64,000 bases of DNA from Atrichornis clamosus (Eukaryota; Chordata; Aves; Passeriformes; Menuridae): the NCBI GenBank assembly GCA_013400975.1, contig WBMZ01010856.1:1-64000 (forward strand), in the 5' to 3' direction. A program made the position numbers and the translations under genes. The notes under the pieces are model-generated. The model saw only the letters and a program-made list of their open reading frames with translations. It searched no databases and was not told the DNA's origin. Numbering within the stretch: the first letter of the stretch is position 1; every line of letters begins with the position of its first letter. Positions 35,201 to 42,644 of the stretch are shown piece after piece.

Positions 35201-36689
35201 AAATGAGGTGTGCAGGTGGAGACTGGGAGAGATCATATTAAAATACTCTGGGGCTAAAACTGTGCAAGCATTAACCACTTTAAAGTGTTCCTCTTTTGAG
35301 TGAGGTTTGCAGCAAACTTCATAATGGAAATTCTTTTATTTCCTGATGACTTGAAACCATTATTAAATGAAAGAGATCCATGAGAAGCAGTAAATACATT
35401 TCTCCCTGCAGAAACAGGAATGGGCTGTGCTAGAGGAGCTGTTCTGCAGGCAGAAGGTCTGGGCCACGCACAGTTTGCATCAAGCTGACGGTGACAGACC
35501 AGACAGCTGGGATGGGCTCTTGCCCCCCTGTTGTGCCTTTGAGTTATTTCCCAACACTCCTTTTCCACTCTGCTTGGCAGGTCACAGCCTCTCCTCGACG
35601 ACTTTGACCACTCTCGGTACTACACCAGCCAGCCCAGCCCCTTGCGCCAGATCCCCAAACCTGAGCACTCTCCTAAAGGTAGGATCAGTCCCAGGGCTGC
35701 CCCAGCACTTGGGTTACTGTGGGCTGTTTTCCTCAAACGAGCACCTGCAGGACGGTGTTTGAAAGTGATGTGAGTAGAGAAGAAGGAAGGGAATTAGTGT
35801 TCCAGCAGGCAGGAGATGCTGGGCAGTGTTTGGGTTGGAGTTGCTGAGCACGTTGCAGGCTGAGAGACTAAAATGTTTTGGTTTGCCTGGAATTTGTCAA
35901 GGTTCTGTCTGCATGTCCTCTGTGATCTCTTAATGATGAATGACTGTAAGTCCAGGTAGCAAATGACAGAGAAATGACATGAAGACAATGACATGATGGA
36001 TTTTAGGTGACTCACTAGTATCGAACAATCCAATACAAGACAAGTATCACCTGTCTGGCAAGCAGATGGGATGATCAGACAGAAACTTGTCCTGAGAGCA
36101 GGCTAGTTTTTTTCCTGTGGCATCTCAGGATTTCTGTTCTCTGAAGTCACTTGGCACAGAGAAGTGTTGGTAGGGTCACCCCTGCAGTCTTTAACAATCT
36201 GAATGCCCATTGTTTGAGTTATCTGTAGAGTCTCTCGGGAAGGAAAGGGGCAGTCTAAGTTTAATTCGACCTTTCAGATTTCTTCCAGCTCCACTATTGA
36301 GACTTAAATGTGGACACTTTTCTTTCTGAAATTTAAAGTTTGGGAAACCTATGTTCAGTCTTCATCAAGTTAGCTGGAAAGTTGATGGCACTTTATAGGG
36401 TCTGTTTGCTTTAGTGAAACTGTGCAATGGGGTGCAGCAACATTCCCAGCCTAGAAAAAAAGTGCGTGTCTGCCTGTCTTGTGAATCTCTCCTTCCTTTT
36501 GCTTGAGTAATGTAACATATGGTTCCAATGTGGCCTTTGACTTTACCAGTACCCTGGAAGTCAGACAGATGGACAAGAGGGCAGGACAAGTAAAATATGA
36601 CTGCAGATAGAACCTTTTTCACCAGGATCTAGCCTCACAGATTATTTTCCTTTCTGTTTTGTTTTCCAGGTTCCCGTAGGAAGCAGTAA
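17235..36689 (+). CDS. CCDC50: CCDC50 (coiled-coil domain-containing protein 50 / Ymer), coding exons 2-12 joined
   Basis: The joined exons are 17235-17297, 18629-18758, 23280-23370, 26088-26205, 29818-30522, 32074-32180, 32757-32801, 33339-33443, 34345-34424, 35581-35678 and 36670-36689. Every intron is GT/AG and every phase closes, giving 520 residues plus about 16 expected from exon 1. The product is a Glu/Lys/Arg/Gln-rich, largely helical cytoplasmic protein. It opens with [20 protein letters not shown], a signature of the family, followed by a coiled-coil region. Later come repeated E-I-A-R-x-L motifs of the MIU (motif interacting with ubiquitin) type in exons 5, 7 and 8/9. Known of the mammalian family: it is a phosphorylated ubiquitin-binding effector of EGF-receptor signalling, restrains NF-kB with A20, acts as an autophagy receptor for ubiquitinated RIG-I-like receptors, and is the DFNA44 deafness gene. 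Without exon 6 the protein would be about 301 residues, close to the 306-residue human short form. Exon 1 is missing because the window starts too late. Confidence 0.96.
17298..18628 (+). other. CCDC50: CCDC50 intron 2
   Basis: This intron is 1331 nt, with donor gtaagt and acceptor atttccag. It contains a 15-base T run at 17849-17863. I see no other feature in it. Confidence 0.9.
18629..18758 (+). CDS. CCDC50: CCDC50 coding exon 3 (coiled-coil start)
   Basis: This 130-nt exon begins by completing Ile and ends with two bases of a Leu codon. It encodes 42 full residues, including [19 protein letters not shown] followed by an [16 protein letters not shown] stretch. The charged heptad-like pattern and Glu/Lys/Gln richness fit the coiled coil that names the protein. 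The donor is gtgagt. The ATG-initiated frame running through the exon from further upstream is intron read-through, not an extension. Confidence 0.96.
18759..23279 (+). other. CCDC50: CCDC50 intron 3
   Basis: This intron is 4521 nt, with donor gtgagt and acceptor gccttctag. It is notable for a 367-codon open frame on the opposite strand (18861-19964), reported in the findings. The stretch at about 19280-19830 is GC-richer than the rest of the intron. No transposon that I recognise lies here. Confidence 0.9.
23280..23370 (+). CDS. CCDC50: CCDC50 coding exon 4
   Basis: This 91-nt exon finishes the Leu codon and then encodes 30 residues from [20 protein letters not shown] to EEKDE, ending in phase 0. 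It matches the mammalian coiled-coil block. The CEIAQEIQ stretch resembles the E-I-A motif of the MIU repeats but lacks their Leu and looks like a diverged copy. The donor gtaacc is weaker than most in the gene. Confidence 0.96.
23371..26087 (+). other. CCDC50: CCDC50 intron 4
   Basis: This intron is 2717 nt, with donor gtaacc and acceptor atctctgcag. It contains a long T/G-rich simple tract at 24855-24970. I see nothing else in it. Confidence 0.9.
24855..24970 (+). repeat. T/G-rich low-complexity tract
   Basis: About 115 bases made almost only of T and G, with repeated 'ttggtttgggtttttt' units and long T runs, in intron 4. It translates to spurious Phe/Gly-rich frames. Confidence 0.9.
26088..26205 (+). 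CDS. CCDC50: CCDC50 coding exon 5 (first MIU-type motif)
   Basis: This 118-nt exon starts in phase 0 and ends with one base of the next codon (phase 1). It encodes [20 protein letters not shown] followed by a Tyr-rich tail ([11 protein letters not shown]). Together with the last Asp-Glu of exon 4, the start forms an acidic-I-A-R-x-L-Q-x-x-E motif of the MIU ubiquitin-binding type. The Tyr-rich tail matches a tyrosine-phosphorylated stretch known in the mammalian protein. The exon ends where the optional exon 6 or exon 7 joins. The donor is gtatgt. Confidence 0.96.
26206..29817 (+). other. CCDC50: CCDC50 intron 5
   Basis: This intron is 3612 nt, with donor gtatgt. Its acceptor (tgctcag at 29811-29817) follows a pyrimidine-rich stretch with a C6 run. 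It contains a T/G-rich simple tract at about 27680-27763 and a short A run near 26373. The open frame at 29346-29771 just upstream of exon 6 is not in the exon's frame and has no recognisable domain. Confidence 0.9.
27680..27763 (+). repeat. T/G-rich low-complexity tract
   Basis: A TTTG/GGTT-rich tract in intron 5, including a short (GTTT)n run. Confidence 0.85.
29818..30522 (+). CDS. CCDC50: CCDC50 coding exon 6, large optional exon
   Basis: This 705-nt exon begins and ends in phase 1 and adds exactly 235 residues, so its omission keeps frame. Its place and phase match the alternatively spliced exon that separates the long and short mammalian forms. The encoded segment is hydrophilic and disordered-looking, rich in Arg, His, Glu, Ser and Gln, with clusters such as GRRRSPQRR and HRRHSPSPH. 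It has three imperfect copies of a leucine/acidic motif (HPSLDLERE near 30054, [10 protein letters not shown] near 30159, [11 protein letters not shown] near 30252). Mammals have about 176 residues here, so this exon is longer. The boundaries rest on acceptor tgctcag, donor gtaacc, and agreement with both flanking phases. I am less sure of the function than of the exon. Confidence 0.9.
30523..32073 (+). other. CCDC50: CCDC50 intron 6
   Basis: This intron is 1551 nt, with donor gtaacc and acceptor ttctgcag. It contains a C/A-rich stretch at about 30831-30887 and a short repeat of 'tagtggaagtagg' near 31281-31313. I see no other feature. Confidence 0.9.
32074..32180 (+). CDS. CCDC50: CCDC50 coding exon 7 (second MIU-type motif)
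   Basis: This 107-nt exon starts in phase 1 (GC completes Gly after either exon 5 or exon 6) and ends in phase 0. It encodes 35 full residues, ending [15 protein letters not shown], an almost perfect MIU-type ubiquitin-binding helix (acidic, I-A-R-x-L-Q-x-E-E) identical in its core to the mammalian protein. The acceptor is ttctgcag and the donor is gtaagt. Confidence 0.96.
32181..32756 (+). other. CCDC50: CCDC50 intron 7
   Basis: This intron is 576 nt, with donor gtaagt and a very strong pyrimidine tract (T7 followed by C8) before the acceptor cag. Nothing else is visible in it. Confidence 0.9.
32757..32801 (+). CDS. CCDC50: CCDC50 coding exon 8 (45-nt mini-exon)
   Basis: This exon is 45 nt, phase 0 to phase 0, and encodes [15 protein letters not shown]. 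It matches the short A-A-Q-V-A-Q-D-E block that precedes the last MIU motif in mammals. Its final Asp-Glu supplies the acidic start of that motif. It is symmetric and could be skipped without a frameshift, though nothing here shows that it is. It has no long open frame and was found through its homology and splice sites (acceptor cccccccag, donor gtgagc). Confidence 0.93.
32802..33338 (+). other. CCDC50: CCDC50 intron 8
   Basis: This intron is 537 nt, with donor gtgagc and acceptor accttctag. I see nothing else in it. Confidence 0.9.
33339..33443 (+). CDS. CCDC50: CCDC50 coding exon 9 (third MIU-type motif)
   Basis: This 105-nt exon is phase 0 to phase 0 and encodes [20 protein letters not shown] and then a basic tail ending HDQDWK. 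With the Asp-Glu of exon 8 it forms an acidic-E-I-A-R-L-L-x-A-E-E motif of the MIU type, followed by a Lys/Arg-rich helix as in mammalian CCDC50. The donor gtatgc is somewhat weak. Confidence 0.96.
33444..34344 (+). other. CCDC50: CCDC50 intron 9
   Basis: This intron is 901 nt, with donor gtatgc and acceptor cttcctaccag. No repeat or gene is recognised in it. Confidence 0.9.
34345..34424 (+). CDS. CCDC50: CCDC50 coding exon 10
   Basis: This 80-nt exon starts in phase 0 and ends with two bases of an Arg codon. It encodes [20 protein letters not shown] plus RSDRSS, a polar Arg/Ser-rich linker. Sequence identity to mammals is low here, but place, phase and character agree (mammals also have a polar Lys/Ser linker). 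The donor gtgagc and the in-frame join to exon 11 support the call. Confidence 0.88.
34425..35580 (+). other. CCDC50: CCDC50 intron 10
   Basis: This intron is 1156 nt, with donor gtgagc and acceptor ctgcttggcag. It holds an A/C-rich simple tract at about 35021-35203, which on the opposite strand gives a spurious Phe/Gly-rich open frame. Confidence 0.88.
35021..35203 (+). repeat. A/C-rich low-complexity tract
   Basis: About 180 bases of A and C with units such as caaaaaacc in intron 10. It is the complement type of the T/G tracts in introns 4 and 5. Confidence 0.9.
35581..35678 (+). CDS. CCDC50: CCDC50 coding exon 11
   Basis: This 98-nt exon starts in phase 2 (G completes Arg) and ends in phase 1. 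It encodes 32 full residues, [20 protein letters not shown] and then [12 protein letters not shown]. The pattern of acidic residues followed by aromatic and Thr/Gln/Ser residues corresponds to the C-terminal part of the mammalian protein, with modest identity. The donor gtagga is weak. Confidence 0.88.
35679..36669 (+). other. CCDC50: CCDC50 intron 11
   Basis: This intron is 991 nt, with donor gtagga and an acceptor preceded by tttctgttttgttttccag. I see nothing else in it. Confidence 0.88.
36670..36689 (+). CDS. CCDC50: CCDC50 coding exon 12, C-terminus and stop
   Basis: The coding part of the last exon is 20 nt. It completes Gly, then encodes SRRKQ and TAA. The acceptor is strong (T-rich tract, ttttccag). 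The protein ends in a basic pentapeptide. I recall the mammalian C-terminus as aromatic and His/Lys-rich, so this end differs. The exon continues into the long 3' UTR. Confidence 0.87.
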
Positions 36690-37808
36690 ACTGTGCTAGC
36701 CTTTGCTTTGGTACTGACTCTTCTGTAGCAAACATTACTGGAATTGCCAGGCAACTTCCTCGATTCCTGACCTAATGGGAGGCCCACCCTCCACTCCAAG
36801 GATCATCTTTTTAAGTGTCATCATATTAAGGAAAATTGTTTCAATTTCTTACTTGTCTGTGATGACTTGAGCAGTGCAGTATAATCTAGCTGCCACTGAG
36901 CTGTGCAAATCAACCAGCTGGCTCAACAGCTCCCTCATACATTCTTTTGAGGCTTTCCTTTTATTTTTTATTTTTTATTTTTAAGCTTTGGCTGGAGCTT
37001 TGACAAATAGGACAAATTGAGATGCATGTACAACGGAGGAAAAGTGAAGAAATGGGTTATGGCAATGCAGCAGAATGTCAGAAGTACAAGTCCTTTCTGT
37101 ATTAGGATAACTTAGGAAAGAGTTATAAGAGGAAATGCGTTTCTTCCTGTGTTGGATAAGACAGCTGAGCCAACCTGACAGTCATATGAGCTTGCAGGAA
37201 GGAGAGAGCATTTTCAAACATATACCAGCAAGAGCCAAACCCTGGGACTGGTGAGGAAGAAATTGCCTATGGAACAGAATTTTTTAACTGCTGTATTTTT
37301 TTCTAGAGTTTCCAACAATCCAAATAGAGTGTGTAACTAGGTATTTAGCTCCAGGATATAGGATAGAACAGTTAAAAGGAAAGACAATTTCAACTGAAGT
37401 TAGACCTTGTCTGCATGACTTTTAAGACTTGCTAGGGAGTTCAAGAAGCTGTGAGCTGTGGTTTGGGAAGACTCATATAGATCTACATGTCTGTAGGGAC
37501 CTCTGTGGTTACCTGCTTTGAGCTTCAGTGTGGTAGAAGCCAAGGAATTTTCACTGAAGCCAAGTAGGATCTCCTGTAACTCCTTGCTCGGCTGCTGATG
37601 CACCTGAATAACTTGTTTCTGAACTTGCAAATGTCTTGGGAACATGGGGCTGAAGGAGGGCCATAAGGGCGCTGAGCATTGGATTCAGAATCTACAGTTA
37701 CAGGCAACCTGAGCCAGACACGGAGAGCTGAACGGCCCTTACGATGTCTGTGCTGACTGCTTTCTCCCTCACTGCTCTGTCCAGCACCCCAGGCAGACTC
37801 CAGTCAGG

Positions 37809-37814
37809 AATAAA
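37809..37814 (+). promoter_or_regulatory. CCDC50: Possible proximal poly(A) signal
   Basis: An AATAAA hexamer lies 1.1 kb into the 3' UTR. A single hexamer is weak evidence, and it may be unused. Confidence 0.25.
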
Positions 37815-40800
37815 AAAATCATTACTCTCTAGGGCACAGCAGGGTCTGCAAGTTTGTTGTCTGTATGGATTTGCCCATGCAGTGATTCCCTCCGGCTTGT
37901 TTTCCCTCCGCTCTTTGAAAATAATTTTTCTCTTGCACAAACAGTAGCCTTTTCCCTTAGTCTCATCTCAATTCTTTTGTCTCTTTCATAATTTTTTTGG
38001 CCATTATTTTCAGGTGTATTTTTAAACTACAAAGTTGAACATCTGTACACTGTCTTGGAGTCTGCTCAGCCAGTGCAGGCTGGTTATTCGTGTGCCAGCC
38101 CAGTTCCTGGCAGTGAGCTTTGCTGCCTTGCCCCTGCAGCCCAATTTCCTTAGTGCCAGCACTGAGTCTGTCCCACCACGCTCTGTCTCTGGCAGCTGCA
38201 GTTCTGCCACTGGCTCTGCAGAGGAGGGGAGACAGAGCTGTGGCTGCACTTGCCCTCACCCCTGATATGCCCAGGAAAAGGGCCTTGCCCCTCTCCGAAG
38301 CCTTGTGGGGAGGGAGCACCTGTAGGAAATTGGCTGCCTGCTGTTTCTCTAGGGCACAGCTCAAGCCCCAAGGCAGCTGTAAGGCTTTAACCTTGGCTGT
38401 TGTCCTTGGTCAGGATAGTTACTGGGCCAAATCTCTAGGAAGACAGGTCAGCTCCTTTTCCACATAAGTTGCAGGGGCAAGTTCAATACCACAGCACAAG
38501 CCGTTGTCTTGCCTTGACCAACAACTCAAGAAACTTGCATCTTTTACCCCCACTGCCTGTTGGCAGCAGCTCAGTACCTGTGAAGAACCACGTAACCCCT
38601 GATAGACCTCTGCTCCAGGGATGCACTAACCAAAACCCTTGTCACATAGGACTTTGTGCATCAGCAATATCCTGCTACCTGCATACCCTTGCTTCCAGAC
38701 TGTGAGTGTACTCCTCTGCATGAACCCTCAAGTGACTTGCAAGGTCTTGCTTGCTTGCTGCTGCTTCTCAGGAAATATCCCAGCCAGCAGCTAGATTTTA
38801 CTGTCCTTGCCTTGTTCCCTCTTCTTGTTCTGTCTCTGTCCATTCAGAAGTGTTAATGTTGTGTAAAAGGATCCAGAAAAATAGCAACATAGATGCTATT
38901 TTTTCCTTTTTCTTTTTTATTTAATAACTTGTCCCAGTGTGGCAACCTCATCTACCAGGATTTTGTTTTGTATAAATTTATTTTTGTACTTCATGTAACA
39001 GTCCAAATTTCTACTGCTGAAAATGCCATTTTTTTTCTGTGGGCTTTTTCCTTCCATTGCCATCAGAGTTATTATTGTCATGAAATGGATGCCTGGTGGG
39101 GTTTTATGAATTAACACTTCCTACAAACACCCTAGTCCAGGCATGCTGCTTGTATCACCTGGTGCACTTGTGAAAACTGGATGGAGAAAAGTCCTGCCAA
39201 ATCAGAAAGTGGTTGAGCTTTGTACTGGCTGTGCTTGTGGAAAACTGGTGACCCTCTGCAAAAGGCAAGGGAAATCACCAACTTGGAATTCAGCCCTCCA
39301 TGGGCCTCTGTATCTGGCTGTGATAGACCTTCTTGCACTGTAGTTGGCTGGTGTAACTTTTGTCTTATCCTAATCAGAGAAGTTACGGAGGCCCTGAGCC
39401 CCCTGACATTTGAAGAACCTGTTAGTTCAGGAGGGTTGCTTGGGGGTATCCAAGTTGTTGACTTCAATGGGAGTGAGTAGAAATGTGAGAGAAACTCTGG
39501 TTGATTTAGTTTGGAGGCTGGGTAGAGTCTGAAGAACACCTCAGTGCCTACTCTGTGCAGCTGTAGGATCTCCTTAGTGACCTCCTCGGGCCAGTCAAAC
39601 TCTCCAGCCATGGCACCAAGAGAAGGAGCCCAAGGAAAGGGTCCTTGGATGCTTTTGGGGAGTGCAGAATACTTTATGGGCTGTTTTGCTCTGTATCCTC
39701 CCTTAGTCCATTACCTTTTTATTCTTACTCCCTACCTTTATTCATTTGCTGTCCCTTGTGTTTCTCCTGTTTTGTTTTTCCATAGCCCTTGCAAAAATTG
39801 GGAGCCCTAAGGTTTTGCTGGAAGGGGTGGACACCTTGAGAGAGAGAAATGCTAGGAATGGTAGCTGAGGAAAGCAGGTAGTAATTGGGGTAAGAAGTTG
39901 TTCATCTGATATACCTTGGGGTCCCCATGCAGTCATACAGGTTAGAGACTTCCTGAGGCAAAGGTTCCACGTTTAGTGGTCACTTTTGGAAAGGGATTCC
40001 ATGGTCCCGCTGAAGTCAACAATAGTTAAGAGCATGAATGGACAAGGAGCCACTTCCCTTGGGGCTCAGCAGCCACAGTTGTGCTGAGAGTCAGGAAGAT
40101 GCAGCTTGTGTAGGCGAGATGCAAAATCAGCACCTTGTATGTGTGTCCCTGGAAAGGGGCACGATGTAGCTGATCTGTTAAAAAGAAACACTCAGAGCAA
40201 TATTTCCTTCCTATGACAGAAAAATGTTTAAGGATCTTTATTTTTCACTTGTTTACTCTTGGCAAGTTTTAGTAGCTTTGCCTATGGGTTTGCTCTGGAT
40301 TTAGTAGCATGTTGGGACCCCTGCCCAGGTCGTTCGGGTCCTGCATCCCTTTCTGACTGTGCATTAACAAGACACCCGGCACCACGTGGAAAATGCATCT
40401 CCTTAAAATCCTGGCACTTCCTAATCTTCCTAGTAGGCACATCTCAGCGGCAAGAGCTCTCACCACCTCCTCACCTCCACCCAAAGCACAGTGGTCTGCA
40501 GAAGAGAGGCCGGGTGACCTGGAGGGATCGTGCCTTACACGCAGGGATACTCAATGTCTTCAGCAGGCTGACCTGAGTCGCCTTGCCATGAAACACTGTC
40601 TTAATGTGGACTGTACAGCTTCCTGCAGCAAGAATCAGTTGTTGTCACGGGGATAGGTCCAACAGGTTCATTTCATCTTTTTTAAAGAACTTCGTGGGTT
40701 TGAACTTGGTGGGGAAATATCAGCTGTTAAGGGATAGATGAATTCTCATCATTGAATTTCTCCTCTTGGGGAAGAAGGATAGAAGTTACAGATGCTGCAG

Positions 40801-42249
40801 TCTGCTTCTCTCTATAAAAAGGGATCTTGTATGTACAGTATTTTTATATCTCTGCATTCCCACCTGTCAGGATTTGAATCAGGATTGATAACATTCTCTA
40901 CTTATGAAAAAAAATGGATTGTTATTTTTACAGTGCTAGACCTGTCTGTTTATTTTGTGCCAAATTACAGCCACTGTTACCTTTTGTGTTTTCATTCAGT
41001 TTTTTGTTGTTGATCCATGTGTATATTATATATTTTTATTATCAAGGTTTTTATTTTAATTCATATTATCCTATATGCAAACTAACTGTGGATTGCTAAT
41101 TTATATATATATATAAAGGGGAGCACTTGGAGACAGTGTGAGGATTCCCCTACTTAGTTTACACTCCTGTAACTCAGCAGAGCCAGTCCGTGCAGCTCAC
41201 TGCTGCCTTCACAGAACAGTCTGGGTGTTTGTCCCCCTCAGCAGACGGCTCCTGCTGTCCCTCTGGCAGCCCTGGCACTGGGGGAGATGCAAGAGGAACT
41301 GAAGCACAGCTCCCAGCACGGACTGACAGGCAGCTGAGCTCCGTGCTGTCCCGTGCCTGGCAGTGGTGCCAGGGAGGGTGCTGCAGCAGGAATTCCCATC
41401 AGGATGGGGGTGTCTTTGAGGTTTGCTCTGCTCTAGATCCGTCCCCAGCCGATGGACAGTTGGTTTTGCCCCACTCTCCCAAGAAGTTCAGGGCTTGGTT
41501 TTGCAGTTGCTTTGGGAGGTGGGTGTGGGACGCAGTCCCTCACATGAAGCACACCAGGGGCAGCTTGTCTTCTTTTTGTTGCAGACAGGCATAAACCTCC
41601 AGAGATCCCAGTTCACTGTACTCCTCCAGTGTGCTGTAGCACATTTGTGGCTGTGCTGCACAAGGTGCCACTTGGACTGCCCTGCCTAGGACAGGCTGTA
41701 GGACATGGGTTTTGTGTTGAGGAGCTGCCCAAGCCTCAGCTTCTGGGCTGGAGATCCTGTCAGCCACCTCCTCCCCATCAGTAGCACAGGGCAAGGCTTA
41801 GCTGTGCAGTTTGGGCTCTTCAGGAGAGGCTCCGAGAGGACGGTGGCACACACAAATGAGTATTTTCTACTTTCTGGTAAACAAGTTCCACTGTATCAGT
41901 GTTCACTCTAAGTAGACTCCATGGTCTGTCTCCAGCTGCATCTGTGCACTGCAATATAGTTAATTGCCTCAGATTAATAACTGCAGTTGTCTCATTTAGC
42001 TCTTCAGGGTAAACTTTCAGCCTGTTGAATCTCAATATTAGCCATGTGATGAGGTGGATTAGTCAAAAGACTTAAATTCCTCAGAGCTACAAGTGTATCC
42101 TGCATTGTAACAGCTAATCCTTAAGTATAAATTGCACACTGACAATAATCTGTCTATGCAAGCCTTGGTTTTATTTTTGACTGTTCACTCTATAATTTTA
42201 CCAGGTTTGGCATAGAACTTCTGAATGACGTTTAACCAAAGTATCATGT

Positions 42250-42271
42250 CTGTGTGTGTGTGTGTGTGTGT
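42250..42271 (+). repeat. (TG)n microsatellite in the CCDC50 3' UTR
   Basis: About ten uninterrupted TG dinucleotides followed by TATA, roughly 75 bases upstream of the first distal poly(A) signal. Confidence 0.95.
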
Positions 42272-42344
42272 ATAGCATGTTTTGCTTCATACTCCTGAAT
42301 TCTCATTGAATGTAAAGGGAACATTGCCTTGCCCCGTTTTGTTC

Positions 42345-42350
42345 AATAAA
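42345..42350 (+). promoter_or_regulatory. CCDC50: Candidate distal poly(A) signal 1
   Basis: AATAAA followed within about 30 bases by a T-rich stretch (tctgtattttgttatcc) makes a good candidate cleavage region near 42365. Confidence 0.5.
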
Positions 42351-42524
42351 CCTCTGTATTTTGTTATCCACCACATCCTTCTGTCCCTCCATGTGCTTTT
42401 CTGGAAACCTAAGTAGGTTACACAAAAGCAGGGGAAAACAATACTTTGTTCCACCCTTTGTTCCTGAAGCTTAGCTGCTTCTACCAACAATTATGTTCTT
42501 CCACTCTAATAGATGTAGCAAACA

Positions 42525-42530
42525 AATAAA
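42525..42530 (+). promoter_or_regulatory. CCDC50: Candidate distal poly(A) signal 2
   Basis: AATAAA followed by tttgtatttaatttgattattttgtgg, a strong T/GT-rich downstream element. Confidence 0.5.
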
Positions 42531-42638
42531 TTTGTATTTAATTTGATTATTTTGTGGACAGACAAATGGAAAAAAGGCTCTGTAGTATCTTGGAAAAGAT
42601 CTGGACTGTTTCATTTCCTGAGACTGTGATACTGAAAA

Positions 42639-42644
42639 AATAAA
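42639..42644 (+). promoter_or_regulatory. CCDC50: Candidate distal poly(A) signal 3, likely gene end
   Basis: AATAAA in ctgaaaaaataaagcag, followed about 30 bases later by ctctttcttatttcatt. It is the most downstream of the three closely spaced signals, so the gene end is set near 42665. Confidence 0.5.

Noticed and set aside
34229..35278. 349-codon minus-strand open frame overlapping exon 10
   Set aside because: Much of it is the complement of the A/C-rich tract at 35021-35203 (Phe/Gly/Trp/Leu-rich translation), and it lies opposite a confirmed exon. Simple-sequence artefact.
41102..41116. TATA-like promoter at the TATATATA run
   Set aside because: It is a short TA repeat in the 3' UTR with no downstream transcript evidence.
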